A DNA stretch of 64,000 nucleotides from Druceiella hillmani (taxonomy: Eukaryota > Arthropoda > Insecta > Lepidoptera > Hepialidae). Within the stretch, counting starts at the first letter, position 1, and every line of letters starts with the position of its first letter. A program made the translations under genes and the position numbers. This document shows positions 37,601 to 49,445 of this stretch, piece after piece. The DNA lies in assembly GCA_039881145.1 (NCBI GenBank), contig JAYKKI010000062.1, forward strand, positions 503,501 to 567,500, read 5' to 3'. The notes beneath the pieces were generated by a model. That model worked only from the letters and a program-made list of their open reading frames with translations, had not been told where the DNA came from and searched no databases.

Positions 37601-39619
37601 CGCGACTTTTAACAAATTTCTTCATCGGTTGGACTTGAGTTAAAGTCTTTTTAACTCAAGACTAACTGATTATCTGATTATTTTTATTATGTTAAATTAA
37701 TAATTATTAGGAATATTTTCTTCTCGTAGATATGGTATAAATAATTTAAATTTCTAATAAAATAAAGCGTTCAAAATATTACCTTATATCTTTTATTAAG
37801 CCAAATAATACTTTGCTTTGAATAATATTTCTTAACCCTTTCCAAAACGTGCAGGCAAATGTTTTTCCGCATTTTCCTTGAAATGTTATGAAAACAGTGA
37901 TAACAAAAATCATAAAATTACCCAATTTATTACCTAAAAACTTAAATTATATTAACTATCTATATGATTTTATAAAATAACAAAATATTATTAACACAAT
38001 ATGACAAATCAACAGCATTTTATCTTTACATGCAGCAAGATATACGAAATTCCATAAACAAATTTTAAAAGTCGATATTAAATTTTTTAAAAATTTTAAA
38101 GTGCAAAGTTTTTAATAGCTCCGTTCCATTATTCATTTTCCCACCTCATGAAAATGGATTATAATGTGGTTGCCAATCTTCTTACATTAATAAAAAATCC
38201 ATTACGAATTATCGGACAAGGAAATTTGAGGTTATTTTATCTCACCGATTTGGTGACGAATATTGGACAATCGTTATTGGACCATCAAACTCATTTTTCC
38301 ATTAACGTCATTATTCGAGTATTAATTTTATATGAGAATTTCACTTGATTCTGATTTATTTCCTGCAAATCCAAATATATACGTGTAAAATTTACATATT
38401 TTTTAATTTGACACAATTGTCTAATTTGAACAAACTCTATCGTAGTAAGCAACTCTATGACAGTTGTAACAAACCCATAGAATATTAATATCTTTAGAGA
38501 AATTCAATACAAGGCAAGGGGAGTTTACGGAAAATAAAAAAAATCGGAAAGTAGGCTACGAAGTAAGAAATGTTTGGTAATCTCTGATTTAGACTAATTT
38601 AAGTAATAATAAATTATTTGTCCTCAAAACAGGTCAAAGAACGATTATTTTTAGGGTAACTCTTTTTGTAATATTATATAATTTTTAAATTTAATAAATT
38701 ATAATTTTTAAATATCGAGCACGTTACGCTTTTATATCAAATTTTTCGAGTAAACTTATGTATTGAAGCTGGAAATATTTTAAAAATATTGTTGATAATA
38801 TAAAAAAACGAATGATAAAATATAACCTGCAAATTCAAGTTTTTATAGTAGATTATTATGTAAGTATTAAAAATTGCTTTTTGCAAGTCTTAGATGTATA
38901 AGACTGTGAAAAATGCATAGCAAAATGGTTTAAGATCTAATAGAATATCAAAAAATAATTGTGTTAAGATATGGTTGGAGTGAAAAACAATAATTTAAAT
39001 TGGCCATGTCCATTACTTAGACTTTTTTTTTCGTCTTAAATAAGCTGGTTTTATGTAGAAAGAGTACATAAAAAACTTAATGCAGCCTCAAAGTTAATAT
39101 TTATTTTACAATGAATTGACAATTTAAAATTTATTAACCTCTTTTAAAAATAAAAATGATATCATAAAAGGTTTTTCCAAAAGAAATTATTTTTCTCATC
39201 GTTTTATTTTATGTTATTAAAAATACTCTAATGATCGATAAACCAAAACTTAGCAGTATTCTTTTAAAGTTCATTTAACATATCAAGGGAGTTACGAAAC
39301 CTAGCCTAAAAAATTATATTTCCGCGCATAAAGTTTATTTCCAAAACTAACTTCAAACAATTCACGTTACCCAAGTCGCACAAAATGAGAAAAAGTATTG
39401 TGATACCATATTTTTTTATCAATTCGATAATATAAAACTATCCATCACGTAATGAATTTTCCACACGGGCTCTTAACTAGTATATTTCCTTTTTTCCTTA
39501 TAACAGAATTGATTGATTAGCTTTCACCGATAAATTAAGTTTTATCACTTTTCAGTTTATTTGTTTTTTCATTAAAGAGTACATCTGTATTATAGACTTT
39601 CTTTTTCTAATAAGAGTAC
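34695..39619. other. AT-rich non-coding stretch
   Basis: No gene supported in nearly 5 kb. Features are minor: an 11-bp hairpin at 37,634-37,660 (cttgagttaaa / tttaactcaag), and frames at 37,203-37,394 (minus) and 38,148-38,348 (plus) with AT-driven composition. Confidence 0.6.
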
Positions 39620-39635
39620 TGTGTGTGTGTGTGTA
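39620..39635. repeat. short (GT)n microsatellite
   Basis: About eight GT units followed by atgcat. Confidence 0.95.
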
Positions 39636-39699
39636 TGCATATTTTTAACGGTTCTGGCTATACGCTGATACATAAAAAATAAAGAACGAATTCCTCGTT

Positions 39700-39795
39700 T
39701 CCTCTTATGTACGCCACATACCGCGAATTTTTATTACGCGACACTTTATTATCAACGAACGCGTCAGCCTCGAGTTTTGACGGTCGAGGTAATTA
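39700..39795 (+). other. CpG-rich patch, weak exon candidate
   Basis: A patch of about 95 bases with many CpG dinucleotides (taccgcg, tacgcgac, cgaacgcg, cctcgag, gacggtcgag) ending at a donor-like cgag|gtaatt. The plus frame reads MYATYREFLLRDTLLSTNAS. The upstream acceptor is poor. It may be a first exon, a regulatory patch or chance. Confidence 0.22.
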
Positions 39796-39892
39796 TGATT
39801 CGGGTAATTTCACAAATAGTCAATTTAAACAGTTTCCTGAAAAGAACAAAGCCTCGTCTACAAAACGATATCATTTTTTTACATTTTTTTAA

Positions 39893-40514
39893 ATATTTAT
39901 CGAGTTCTAAGCTTGCTTTTGAAAAATAGTATTGTTGATGTCTGTTGATCTATAGACAATACTTTTTCCATACATTGCATAACCATCAAAACAGAAGTTT
40001 GATTTTCACAATGACCTATCTATAGTTTAAATATTAAGCCCAATTCTCTACCCTTTTTTCGTGCTCTGCGACTGTTTTTGACTTTATTTCCTTTTCTTCT
40101 TATTCATCCTCTTTGCTACCTATTATCTTTAACTTCTTCATTTTCGACTTATTTGTCATAATGATTTATTTAATAAACATTAAGAAAACCAGTCGTATGC
40201 ACTTTGGTTTTATCAATATTATATATATTTTTTTCAAGAATTTGCTAATTCTGAAGGGTTTAATTTTTAAGCTTGCCCTTATATGAACTAATTTTGATTC
40301 AACAGCAACCCCAGTTTGTATTTGTTGAGGGCTAATTATGTAAAAATATTTAGTTTAAATCTTTAATGGTTACTTACATACCAAAATATTATTCCTACTG
40401 CAATATCTCTAAAACTGCGGCTGAGACTGTGTTATACATACCGGTTGTTATTAATTTAAATTGCATCAATTCATCCGACGATAAAACTAATGATATGTAT
40501 TCGACTGCAATAAT

Positions 40515-40518
<4 letters not shown>
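39893..40518. other. AT-rich non-coding stretch
   Basis: Nothing recognisable. Confidence 0.55.
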
Positions 40519-40549
<31 letters not shown>

Positions 40550-40558
40550 TTATATAAA

Positions 40559-40621
<63 letters not shown>

Positions 40622-40629
40622 ATATATAT
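40519..40629. repeat. compound (CA)n then (TA)n microsatellite
   Basis: A (CA)n run at 40,519-40,545, a short spacer, then (TA)n at 40,563-40,629 with tg interruptions near its end. Confidence 0.97.
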
Positions 40630-43204
40630 GTTAATAGATAAGGTTCATTTTACACCCACAAAACTACCAAAACTTCTATAGAAACAGACTTGTGTTCTGA
40701 GCATAATCGTAAGTAAGGAAGATGTATAGAGGCGCTATATCAAAGCAGCGCCTCAAGAAAATACCTATTTTATGCAGTCTCAAATCGTAAAACTGGAACC
40801 AAAAAATGTTTAATAAACAAAAGAAAAGATTTAATGCATCGATGCAGAAAAAATGAAGGCTGCAAAATTCATTACGCTTAAGCAATTTCTATGATAAATA
40901 GGTTGCTATTAATCTCTCCCGGAAAATGTAATTTTCTCTTAAAACGATTATTAGATTTGTGGATTTTCAGCTTAGTGAAATTACCTATTATCTTTAATAT
41001 TTTAAAGAAACTTACTAAGTAAAATAATGTATAAATATAAATTAATCTTAATAGTAATCATTAGACAAACAAAAACGGGGCTAAGCATGAATATATTAAG
41101 GTTACTCATCACTCTTATGATGATTGTTCATCCAATCTGTTTTTCAAATTCCATATAATTTTTCGTGAAAAACTTTCAGTCCCTCGATTTCCAAATATGC
41201 ACATTCCAACTCACTCCTTGATATATTTACAACGAATGAGGAATATCTAAGTTGTTTCGTCCTACTAAATAAAACACACCACGTGTCTTTGTCCATTGCT
41301 GGTATCGTAGCAGAGAACCCTCAGAGTACCGATTCTGCTTGTCCTATTTTATTATTTCATTAGATATATATTATTAGGTATTTCTAACTCAAAATATGAA
41401 TGAAACTTTTAACCAATTAATTTTTACTTCCTGTACATATATTTAATGAATATATTTCACTATAAAATACATATAACCTAGCAAATATTTCTCAAGTCTA
41501 ATACAAAATAATTGGTTTGCTATAGCTGTTTAATTTTTCGATACAAGTGGACTGAAATTTTATTGCGATGAACTACTTACTTATTGGCCGTATTCGCGTA
41601 TTTCAACTAGTTCTTCCACTTAAATTTCATTACAGTCTGTATTAAATTGGGAAATTTATGATGAAGAGATCGGAAGGTCGGAGAAACAAAAGAAATCGGT
41701 TAAGTTATGGGATTCCGTGTTCATCATTTGGCTATGGAACACAAACAAATATTTTGTAATGTGAAATTTAGAACTGTCATCATTATTATTAATTAGATTT
41801 TCTTTCAGCTATAACATTTTTTCGATCTCATTTATTTATAATATTAACTATAATAAACAATATTTTAATAAGAACTTACCTTACAATATTGTTTTATGGT
41901 CATATCTACATTTGTTATTATTTCGCTTGCACAAATAATTCTTATATTGCCAGAAAATTTCCTTCACACTTTCAGTAATTAACGACCAACATTGACGTGG
42001 AATAAACTGGGCAAAATTAAAGAAAAAAAGTATATTGAAGACATTCGTAAATTTTGGCTATTGAAATACACTCTTGATTTAATTTTTTTTTATTATTGGT
42101 TAATTTACAATTTTAATTAAAACTTTACTAAAATAAATAAATGTCGATTATTTGACCAACATAAAGATGACTTGGTTAATTTTTCTAACTAGAATCGATG
42201 AGAATTCATATTATCTAATCAATTTTTAATAAGAGAACTTTTCTTCAAAACAATTTCTTAATTTCTTTAATATCTTTAACAAAATTCTAAAGACTTATGT
42301 CAAATGTCAATGAAAAAAAGGTAGACAATGGCATCTTAAAATAGGTTTCATATCAAAAAAATAATTTAAATATCTTCCACTATTTCTTGAAATAATGCAA
42401 ACAATAAATTTCTTACTGAGTAAACTTTCATTCAATTAGCTCAACTTAAACTATTTAATTTTAAAAAGGTTTAGCAGAAGCTTCTATCGACTAAAATAAT
42501 GATAATTTATCTACTCTGAATTAGGTAAAATTTTCAAACGATAATCAAATTAATTTTCCATTAGGAAAAATTTTAGAATTTATTGTATTAAAATCGACCA
42601 AACGCGTTTCGGAATACGCACAAAAGATTGCTTCGGAAGTATGACGATACGCAATTAAGAAAATGTGTTGCGTAATGAATATTTTCTTTGACCAGGATGA
42701 GGAATTATGTAGAGCTTTGCCCCGTATGACAGTTCCAGTCTTTATTAAAGTTAAAGGATAATGAGTCTTGGTAACATTTTTACATGAAATGCAACTGATG
42801 GGATTTTAGCAATAACGATTATTTTGTCTTAAGTACACTAGCAAGCTCAGTCGTGGAGTAATTTCCATCTGCGTTGGTTCGAATTTCCATCTGCGTAATG
42901 AAAAACCTAATTATTACAATATAATTTGAGTGTACTAACTAAAACCAATTTTCATGACTATTCTATGTATATGGACGGAAAAAATACATAATAGACGACT
43001 TTGAAGAATAATATATTGTAAACGGAGATACAATTTTAAAAATAACAAATGGAACCTAATGTAAAACCACTTCATTTTAATAAACTTTTCCAATGATACC
43101 ACACACAATGAGGTATGCTAAAAAATATTTCTTAATAAGATATATATTTTTATTAAATATTTTTGGAAATATTAATAACAATTTATGCAATTATGTCTCA
43201 AACT
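40630..43204. other. AT-rich non-coding stretch
   Basis: No gene supported. A GC-richer patch at 42,595-42,760 contains a frame including MNIFFDQDEELCRALPRMTV but no paired splice sites. The 14-base block atttccatctgcgt occurs twice at about 42,861 and 42,883. A minus frame near 41,260-41,345 (NRYSEGSLLRYQQWTKTRGV) is unsupported. Confidence 0.5.
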
Positions 43205-43565
43205 GTGTAAACTCCGAGTATGTGATACGAGGACAGATTTTATGAAATTATGAAAGTTTAGCGTAAACATAAAAAGTGAAAAAAGGAAAAAGCAAAAAAA
43301 TAGGAAGTAAAAAAAGTGGAAACTGCCAATATGTGATATGAGGACAGATAATACAAATTTTAAAATTTTAGTAAAAGCGTAGAAAACATTAAAATAAAGT
43401 TAAAAAAGGGAAAGTAAAAATTATAGACTACCAGTGTGTCATATGTGGACAGATATTATGAATTTATAAAGGTTCAGTATAAACGTAAAACATTTAAAAG
43501 TAAAAAAGAGCAGAAACTACGAATGTGTAATAAAATGATCGATATTACAAGTTTATGAAGTTAGA
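43205..43565. repeat. diverged tandem repeat, about 90-111 bp unit, four copies
   Basis: Each unit has tatgtgata-gaggacagat (or a variant), a tat-aaatt block, an agt(a)taaacgta block and an A/G-rich aaagtaaaaaa run. Anchors lie at 43,219, 43,330, about 43,435 and about 43,522. Unit length shrinks along the array as the A-rich part shortens. Confidence 0.8.
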
Positions 43566-45943
43566 ACATAGAATCCTACAAACGCTATTTGAAATCTAAA
43601 TTTTATTTCATTTTACAAAACCTATGAAATAATATACCATTTGCAACTCGAATTACGCAAAAAATGTTTTCTCTCCTGCTTTGCATGTGGAGGTGCACTC
43701 AAGAAAATAACGCATGGCTACATGTTAACTGAATTATTTATAAAAAGTACGCTAACAACATTTTTTGCAGATGAGTCAAAAATTTTAAAAATCGTGAAGC
43801 CGTGATAATTGTAGCAACAGGCGGATACGTGACAAAATCAGAAGGATCCATTTTCTTAATGAGGATTTTTTTCTCTCATTGTCTTTAAGTCATTTACTAA
43901 ATTTAGCTAATAACATAATAATTTCAAAATATACAAAACATTGGCTTTTCTTCAGTGTGAATTAAAATAGAACTTAAATGGAGACAAATAATTGAATTAA
44001 CTTATAAAATTTGACCATTATAACTTTTCCCATTAAAGCCCCTAAATGCATAATGATATCAGTTAAACTAAGAAATAACAGTGATAATATCAAACAACTC
44101 ATCACTTGTTTTCTTTAATATTGATTAATATGATTACACCTTATGTTGTAATATCTATGATGATACATATTTTTCAAAAGCTCCATTGAATTCAGTATCC
44201 GCTTACATCATCTCCATTAGTATCATAAAGATTAATTTATTAAAAGTCACATCAGTCAAGTGAAACAAATGAGCAATTTATTTCATGAATACAAGTTTAA
44301 AATCTTTTGTCATTCCATTTTATCATAGTATATACTATCATGCATGATATTGTTTAAGGCGCACGTTTAGATACGTAGCGTATTTCCAATGCCCTATCAA
44401 GATCAGTAGCGTCTTACGCCGTTTACATTATTATTAAAACAAAACAGTGTGTGAAAGGAAAATCGATCTGAAATTATTATGTGAGTGGACTCCGTTTTCT
44501 GGTACCAAGGGTATTAGTCATATCTGATAATGAAGCGGCGCCGCCTAATATATGTTTCGTGTGAACGAACTTTCAGGTCTCATCGGTAACTAACGAGGCT
44601 TTCTTGCAAGCTTTTGTTCCATGATTGGTTACATTAATTTAGAATACATTTACTTGAAAGCTTTGCTAATTAATTTGTTAGGTGTGTTATTGTTATATTG
44701 AACTATATTTTATGATAATATTATGAAATGTTGTTAGGTTGTTAATACTGTTGTTTGTTCCACATAATTAATTTTAAACACAACGCAGGGTTCATAGATA
44801 TTATATTATTATATTTAATATATAAAGTCAAACATACATTATGCAACAGAGATATATTAGGAAAATTAAATGCGTTATTTCTATAAATGATTTGCATAAC
44901 AAAAATTGTCCTGTTTATATTTAAAGCGATTTTATTGTTTTTTTCGTAAATAAAGAAGTTTCTAACATGAACTCAGTATTTCGTGTATCTGCGTGTTATA
45001 AAGTAGATCTGGTAACACAATTTTTTTAAATTTATTAAGTTTTTTAGCCTGATACGTCGTCATTTTTAGGGAAAGAAAAATTTTAAAAACTTTTTTTTTT
45101 AAATTGAAGATTCTCATTCAGATTCTGCAGAAGGAGCTGCGATTGGTGGCAATCAATATTGTATTTGAAAGTCAACCAAATTTATAACAATTGTAATTTA
45201 TAGCAAAAAAAAATTGTATTTTACAAATCTGAGGAAAAATTCACAAGTTATAGTTTTTTTGTAAATAGTCTTGCAACTTTTCAAAATCAGATTAATTTTA
45301 TTCTGTCTTTTGTACGTACAACTACCCAAGAAATATTTTTCACTATTTTTCACTAAGTTTGAAATAAGTTCGTTAGTATTTGTGATCTCTGACATTCGAT
45401 ATAGTAGCTTATTTCAATAGGCGTCATGTAAATTTTGATTGGGCATTCATTATTCCTATCCGTTTTTTAAACTTTTTTCAAAACTTTACGATTTCATTTT
45501 CAAATTAAATGATCTACTGAACGACTGATATAGTATACAATTAATTTCACCCACACAAGTCTGTTTTACGTGTTTACATCCCAAGATGAAATCATTCAAA
45601 TGCTAATTCGATGCAAAATTCCTACTCTTTCTTTCTATTATAACTGATAATTCTTATTTTAACTTATTTGTTTCAATGAAACATTGTTCTCTTGAAGTTA
45701 AAACTTGAGAATTAATGGAATCATTCGATTTTAATCATTGGACTTTGATGATTTATAAATAACTATAACGAGAAAATAAGGACAAAAAATATAGGAAAGA
45801 AAACCTGGCAACAAAACCTTGAAAATTAACTTTTCAATATTTGGCAAATATTACACCATTATTAAATTATGCTTGAATAAGTTTATGTTGTTAAATTAGT
45901 AACATGAATTTTGAGTATAATTAAATGTTTTTTTTTCGTATAG
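43566..45943. other. AT-rich stretch, putative intron
   Basis: No gene supported. A GC-richer patch at 44,355-44,620 includes agcggcgccgcc and a plus frame ending VLVISDNEAAPPNICFV, without splice support. Confidence 0.5.
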
Positions 45944-46087
45944 CGTTCCAACGTTAACGCAAAGGTTAAGGGTCCTGAAGTCCACGCACACCATGTGACG
46001 TTCGGCGTCATCGAAGGGTGGAACATTGAGCAACATAAGTATTATTTCGCAAAGAGAGAAAAAAAAATTGTAGTCGTAATGAATTAA
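45944..46087 (+). CDS. candidate terminal coding exon of an unidentified gene
   Basis: A strong acceptor, aaatgttttttttttcgtatag, ends at 45,943. From 45,944 a frame is open in phase 0 for 47 codons to TAA at 46,085-46,087. The first 90 bases are 52 percent GC by hand count, in AT-rich surroundings. The peptide begins RSNVNAKVKGPEVHAHHVTF and continues GVIEGWNIEQHKYYFAKREK; the last residues come from A-rich DNA. An AATAAA lies at 46,094-46,099. I do not recognise the protein. The exon might instead be internal, ending earlier at a weak donor near 46,050. It is phase-compatible with the candidates at 11.7 and 29.0 kb. The 412-bp tandem duplication starts at 46,071, inside the last codons, so the stop and AATAAA are repeated downstream. 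Confidence 0.42.
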   Translation, partial: RSNVNAKVKGPEVHAHHVTFGVIEGWNIEQHKYYFAKREKKIVVVMN

Positions 46088-46895
46088 ACGTATAATAAAT
46101 TATTCTGTGTCTATCCAATGTTACGTTTTTATTGGTTGTTTTGTTTATAATAATGAACAATAAAATAAGATTTATTATTTAAATAAATTTAGTTTTCATT
46201 GATATCGGCTCAAATAAAAAAAACATTTTATATATACTCGGCCCGTAAATCTGCTCGTGTAATATCTTATTTTTGTGACATATTTAATATTGTATAAAAA
46301 GGTGGTAAACTACTTTAAATTTATTTTAATTTTTGTTTTCCTAATAGCTGTGATAATAAGAAAGTGGAGAAAGAAACGTCTGACCAGATAATTTAAAATT
46401 TATAATTACTTTATTATGTAATTATAACTCACACTCGATTTCCTTTAAATTGCTTTGAAATACTTCTCTGAAGTTAATCAACTAGTCGTAATGAATTAAA
46501 CGTATAATAAATTATTCTGTGTTTATCCAAAGTTATGTTTTTATTGGTTGTTTTGTTTATAATAATGAACAATAAAATAAGATGTATTATTTAAATAAAT
46601 TTAGTTTTCATTGATATCGGCTCAAATAAAAAAAACGTTTTATATATACTCGGCCCGTAAATCTGCTCGTGTAATATCTTATTTTTGTGACATATTTAAT
46701 ATTGTATAAAAAGGTGGTAAACTACTTTAAATTTATTTTAATTTTTGTTTTCCTAATAGTTTTGATAATAAGAAAGTGGAGAAAGTAACGTCTGACCAGA
46801 TGAATTAGAATTTATAATTACTCTATTATGTAATTATAACTCACACTCGATTTCCTTTAAATTGCTTTGAAATACTTCTCTCAAGTTAATCAACT
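46071..46895. repeat. tandem duplication, two copies of 412 bp
   Basis: Copies 46,071-46,482 and 46,483-46,895 are nearly identical (about a dozen differences by eye). Each starts tagtcgtaatgaattaaacg and ends aagttaatcaac. The unit holds the candidate exon's last codons and AATAAA, so the duplication apparently copied the gene's 3' end. Confidence 0.97.
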
Positions 46896-48778
46896 TTAAT
46901 TGTTGGTAAATAATTTGTATTCTACTATGTCTATCTCGTAGTTTCATTTAGGTTTTAATTTTAATCAGTTTTTTATCATTTCACTATTTTTTAATTAAAA
47001 TCACTATTCTGAACTTTTTTCTATTGGGTACTATAAAACATAATTTTATTTTCTATTAACACTCTTTACCACCAACAAATTTTTTGATAAAATATATTAA
47101 ATAAACATAGCCAAACTTATCTAAAAGTAAGTAAAAACTAAATTGTTAAGTTATTGTACGTAAGAGAAAAATCTGTTGTTTCATAATATCTTTTATTTAC
47201 ATTTTTAATCAATGTTAACTGCATCAATCCAAAAGAAGACACATAGTAATACTGGGAATTGTATCTATAAACTATAATAGTCCTACTATTTACTCTATTG
47301 ACTATTCGTATTGATGTTTTCATGTCAGTATTAGTTATGCGTTTTCCCAAAATAATTTTGAAGTTGCGTGATTTTAGTCATAATTCGAAATAATAAAAAT
47401 TTGTATTTATTTAATTGCGTTACATGTGTGGAGTCTGTTTAGATTTTGCATGTCCAAAAATAGCTAAATCAATATAGTTGTTAAACAAAAAACACCATTT
47501 GTCATAATACAATTTAGATAAAATATAGAATTTTTTTGAGATGTTTTTATATTAAATTTATATTTCATAAATTCAATGTATACAATACCATTGTAGAATC
47601 TGCGTTTCAGCTAGTGATTATTTAGTTATTAGTTGTTCGTATATCACACTTTTACGCTAAAAGAATAAAACAAACAGTTACCATGTCGTTGAACTTCGAT
47701 TAACTTTCCACAGTTGTCAATATTTACAAATTAAAAGCAGCTATTGATAAACATTTCAAAACTATGCTCTTCTCTAATTAATAATAAAGATAATAAGTAA
47801 TTTCTCCTCGACTACCTTGCCAACCTTCTCAAATAAACTTACAAAATGTATATTAATATATTTATACCCACGAAATAAAATGTATTCTGCTCTATATTCA
47901 CGTTTAGATAGTTTAGTTTAAAGTAGACATTCTCTTTGTTTTTTTCTCTGTCCACGAAAGACATTCTGTTTATTCTATCCTATGTCCATGTTAAAACAAG
48001 TGACAGAAAATGGAAACCGACAAAAGAGTAAAGAGTATATTCTCTTTATTCTGCCTTGTGACCATGTTAACACAGGTAGTTGGCCAACGAAAATCCACAT
48101 AGCTTTGAATTCAGGTATCACAGAGTAAAAATTACCCTCCTAAAGAAGGAAAGTGAATAAACAAGCCCTTGGAAGTTTTATTCAAACCGTTCATCATAAA
48201 AATGGTAAATTGTATGTATTCGTCATAAAAAAGTCAAATAATTTTTCATAATAAATTTTAAATGCTAATTCTATTGAACTTTTTTAAATAACGGAATGTA
48301 ATAAAATACACATTGTGACTCGTTTCCTCCATATACTGGAAAACATGCTTATCCATAAACTTTATTGAGTTAAATGTGGCATCTACAACTCTAGAAAAAG
48401 AAAAAAAAACTCATTTTGACTGCAACAGTACTAATATCATTGTCAGTTAAAAGTTTATTTTTAATTAATTTGAAAATTTTTGGAATTGTTCCTAAAATAT
48501 TATTTTTTAATTCGTTGTTAACCATTGTTAACATATTCAAAACGTACGTACATGTCTTCATGAAAAAAATTCTCTATGGTCATATATTGCATTTAATTTT
48601 TTGTTTGTTTATAATGGACAATTGATTTAATGAATTCATTAGATTAATTTGAAAGGATTACGGTAAGTAATTTAGTAATTCTTAAAAATTAATTTTAAGT
48701 TTATGGTCGTTGAAGACATCGTAAAATTACCCCCAAACTCAAGATTGTATTTCTTGTAGTTATAAACATACATTATTA
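46896..48778. other. AT-rich non-coding stretch
   Basis: No gene supported. A diverged tandem pair of about 77 bp at 47,961-48,115 shares ttattct-tgtccatgttaa-aca-like words. Frames at 47,138-47,350 (minus) and 48,416-48,625 (plus) look AT-driven. Confidence 0.5.
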
Positions 48779-49050
48779 GGGTTTCGTGCCTAAAAAAGGA
48801 AAGGGGGTCTTTGTAGGATTATCTCGCTGTTCGTCGACGATATGTCAAGCCCTTTTTCTCATAAACGCGTGGAGATAGCAAGTTGAAAATATACCAGACA
48901 CTTAGGTCTAGGGTTTCCAGAAGCTGTAAAATCTACTGCTTCTAAGTAAAAGTAATCATGAAGAATCCTAAAATACGGCCATTTATGTCGCCTATTTTAA
49001 TAATCGCCAATAAATTAATATATATAAGGTACTTCTTGCTGATCCAGAAT
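48779..49050 (+). repeat. dispersed-repeat-like block (gttccgtagcc type)
   Basis: It begins gggtttcgtgcctaaaaaag and continues through ctgttcgtcgacgatatgtca and later aatacggccatttatgtcgc. This resembles in order a non-coding repeat known from many insect genomes, and the block starting at 21,346. Identification is by memory of the word order, so it is tentative. Confidence 0.45.
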
Positions 49051-49361
49051 TATGAAGGTTTGCAAGCAGCTAAGTATAATAAGTCAAAAAACGCAAAAGG
49101 GAAAACTCGTTAATTTGTGGTATATTGCATCAAGAATATTATCTTCAAATATGCGCCTGTGAAAAATATATTAGGCAATTTTGTTCTATAAAATTTAGTT
49201 TGTAAATAGTTTATAGGAATATTATGTACCATTAAATATTTATTAAGGCATAATATGTACAGAATATTCGTAATTCCAGTTTCGCTTGTGCTTGACAGGT
49301 TGTTATAATTTTGGCCACTTGATTGCTTTTATGAAGTTTTCTTACCTAAATTTAATTATAG
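49051..49361. other. AT-rich non-coding stretch
   Basis: Nothing recognisable. Confidence 0.55.
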
Positions 49362-49445
49362 AATTGTTCATGACGTCAGCAATATCTTTCCACATGGCAT
49401 CGGTTCAGATATATTACACGTACGTTTTCACGGCGCCTCGAAATG
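49362..49445 (+). other. exon candidate, reading frame uncertain
   Basis: An acceptor-like tract, ttttcttacctaaatttaattatag, ends at 49,361. A donor-like aaatg|gtagag follows at 49,446. The 84 bases between are GC-richer than their flanks and include cacggcgcctcg. Two frames are open: one reads IVHDVSNIFPHGIGSDILHV and the other MTSAISFHMASVQIYYTYVF. The third has a stop. No family is recognised. Confidence 0.28.

Noticed and set aside
42835..42900. tRNA-like promoter words (agctcagtcgtgg and ggttcgaattt) suggesting a tRNA or SINE head
   Set aside because: No acceptor stem or anticodon arm can be folded, and the B-box-like word lies between two copies of a 14-base duplication.
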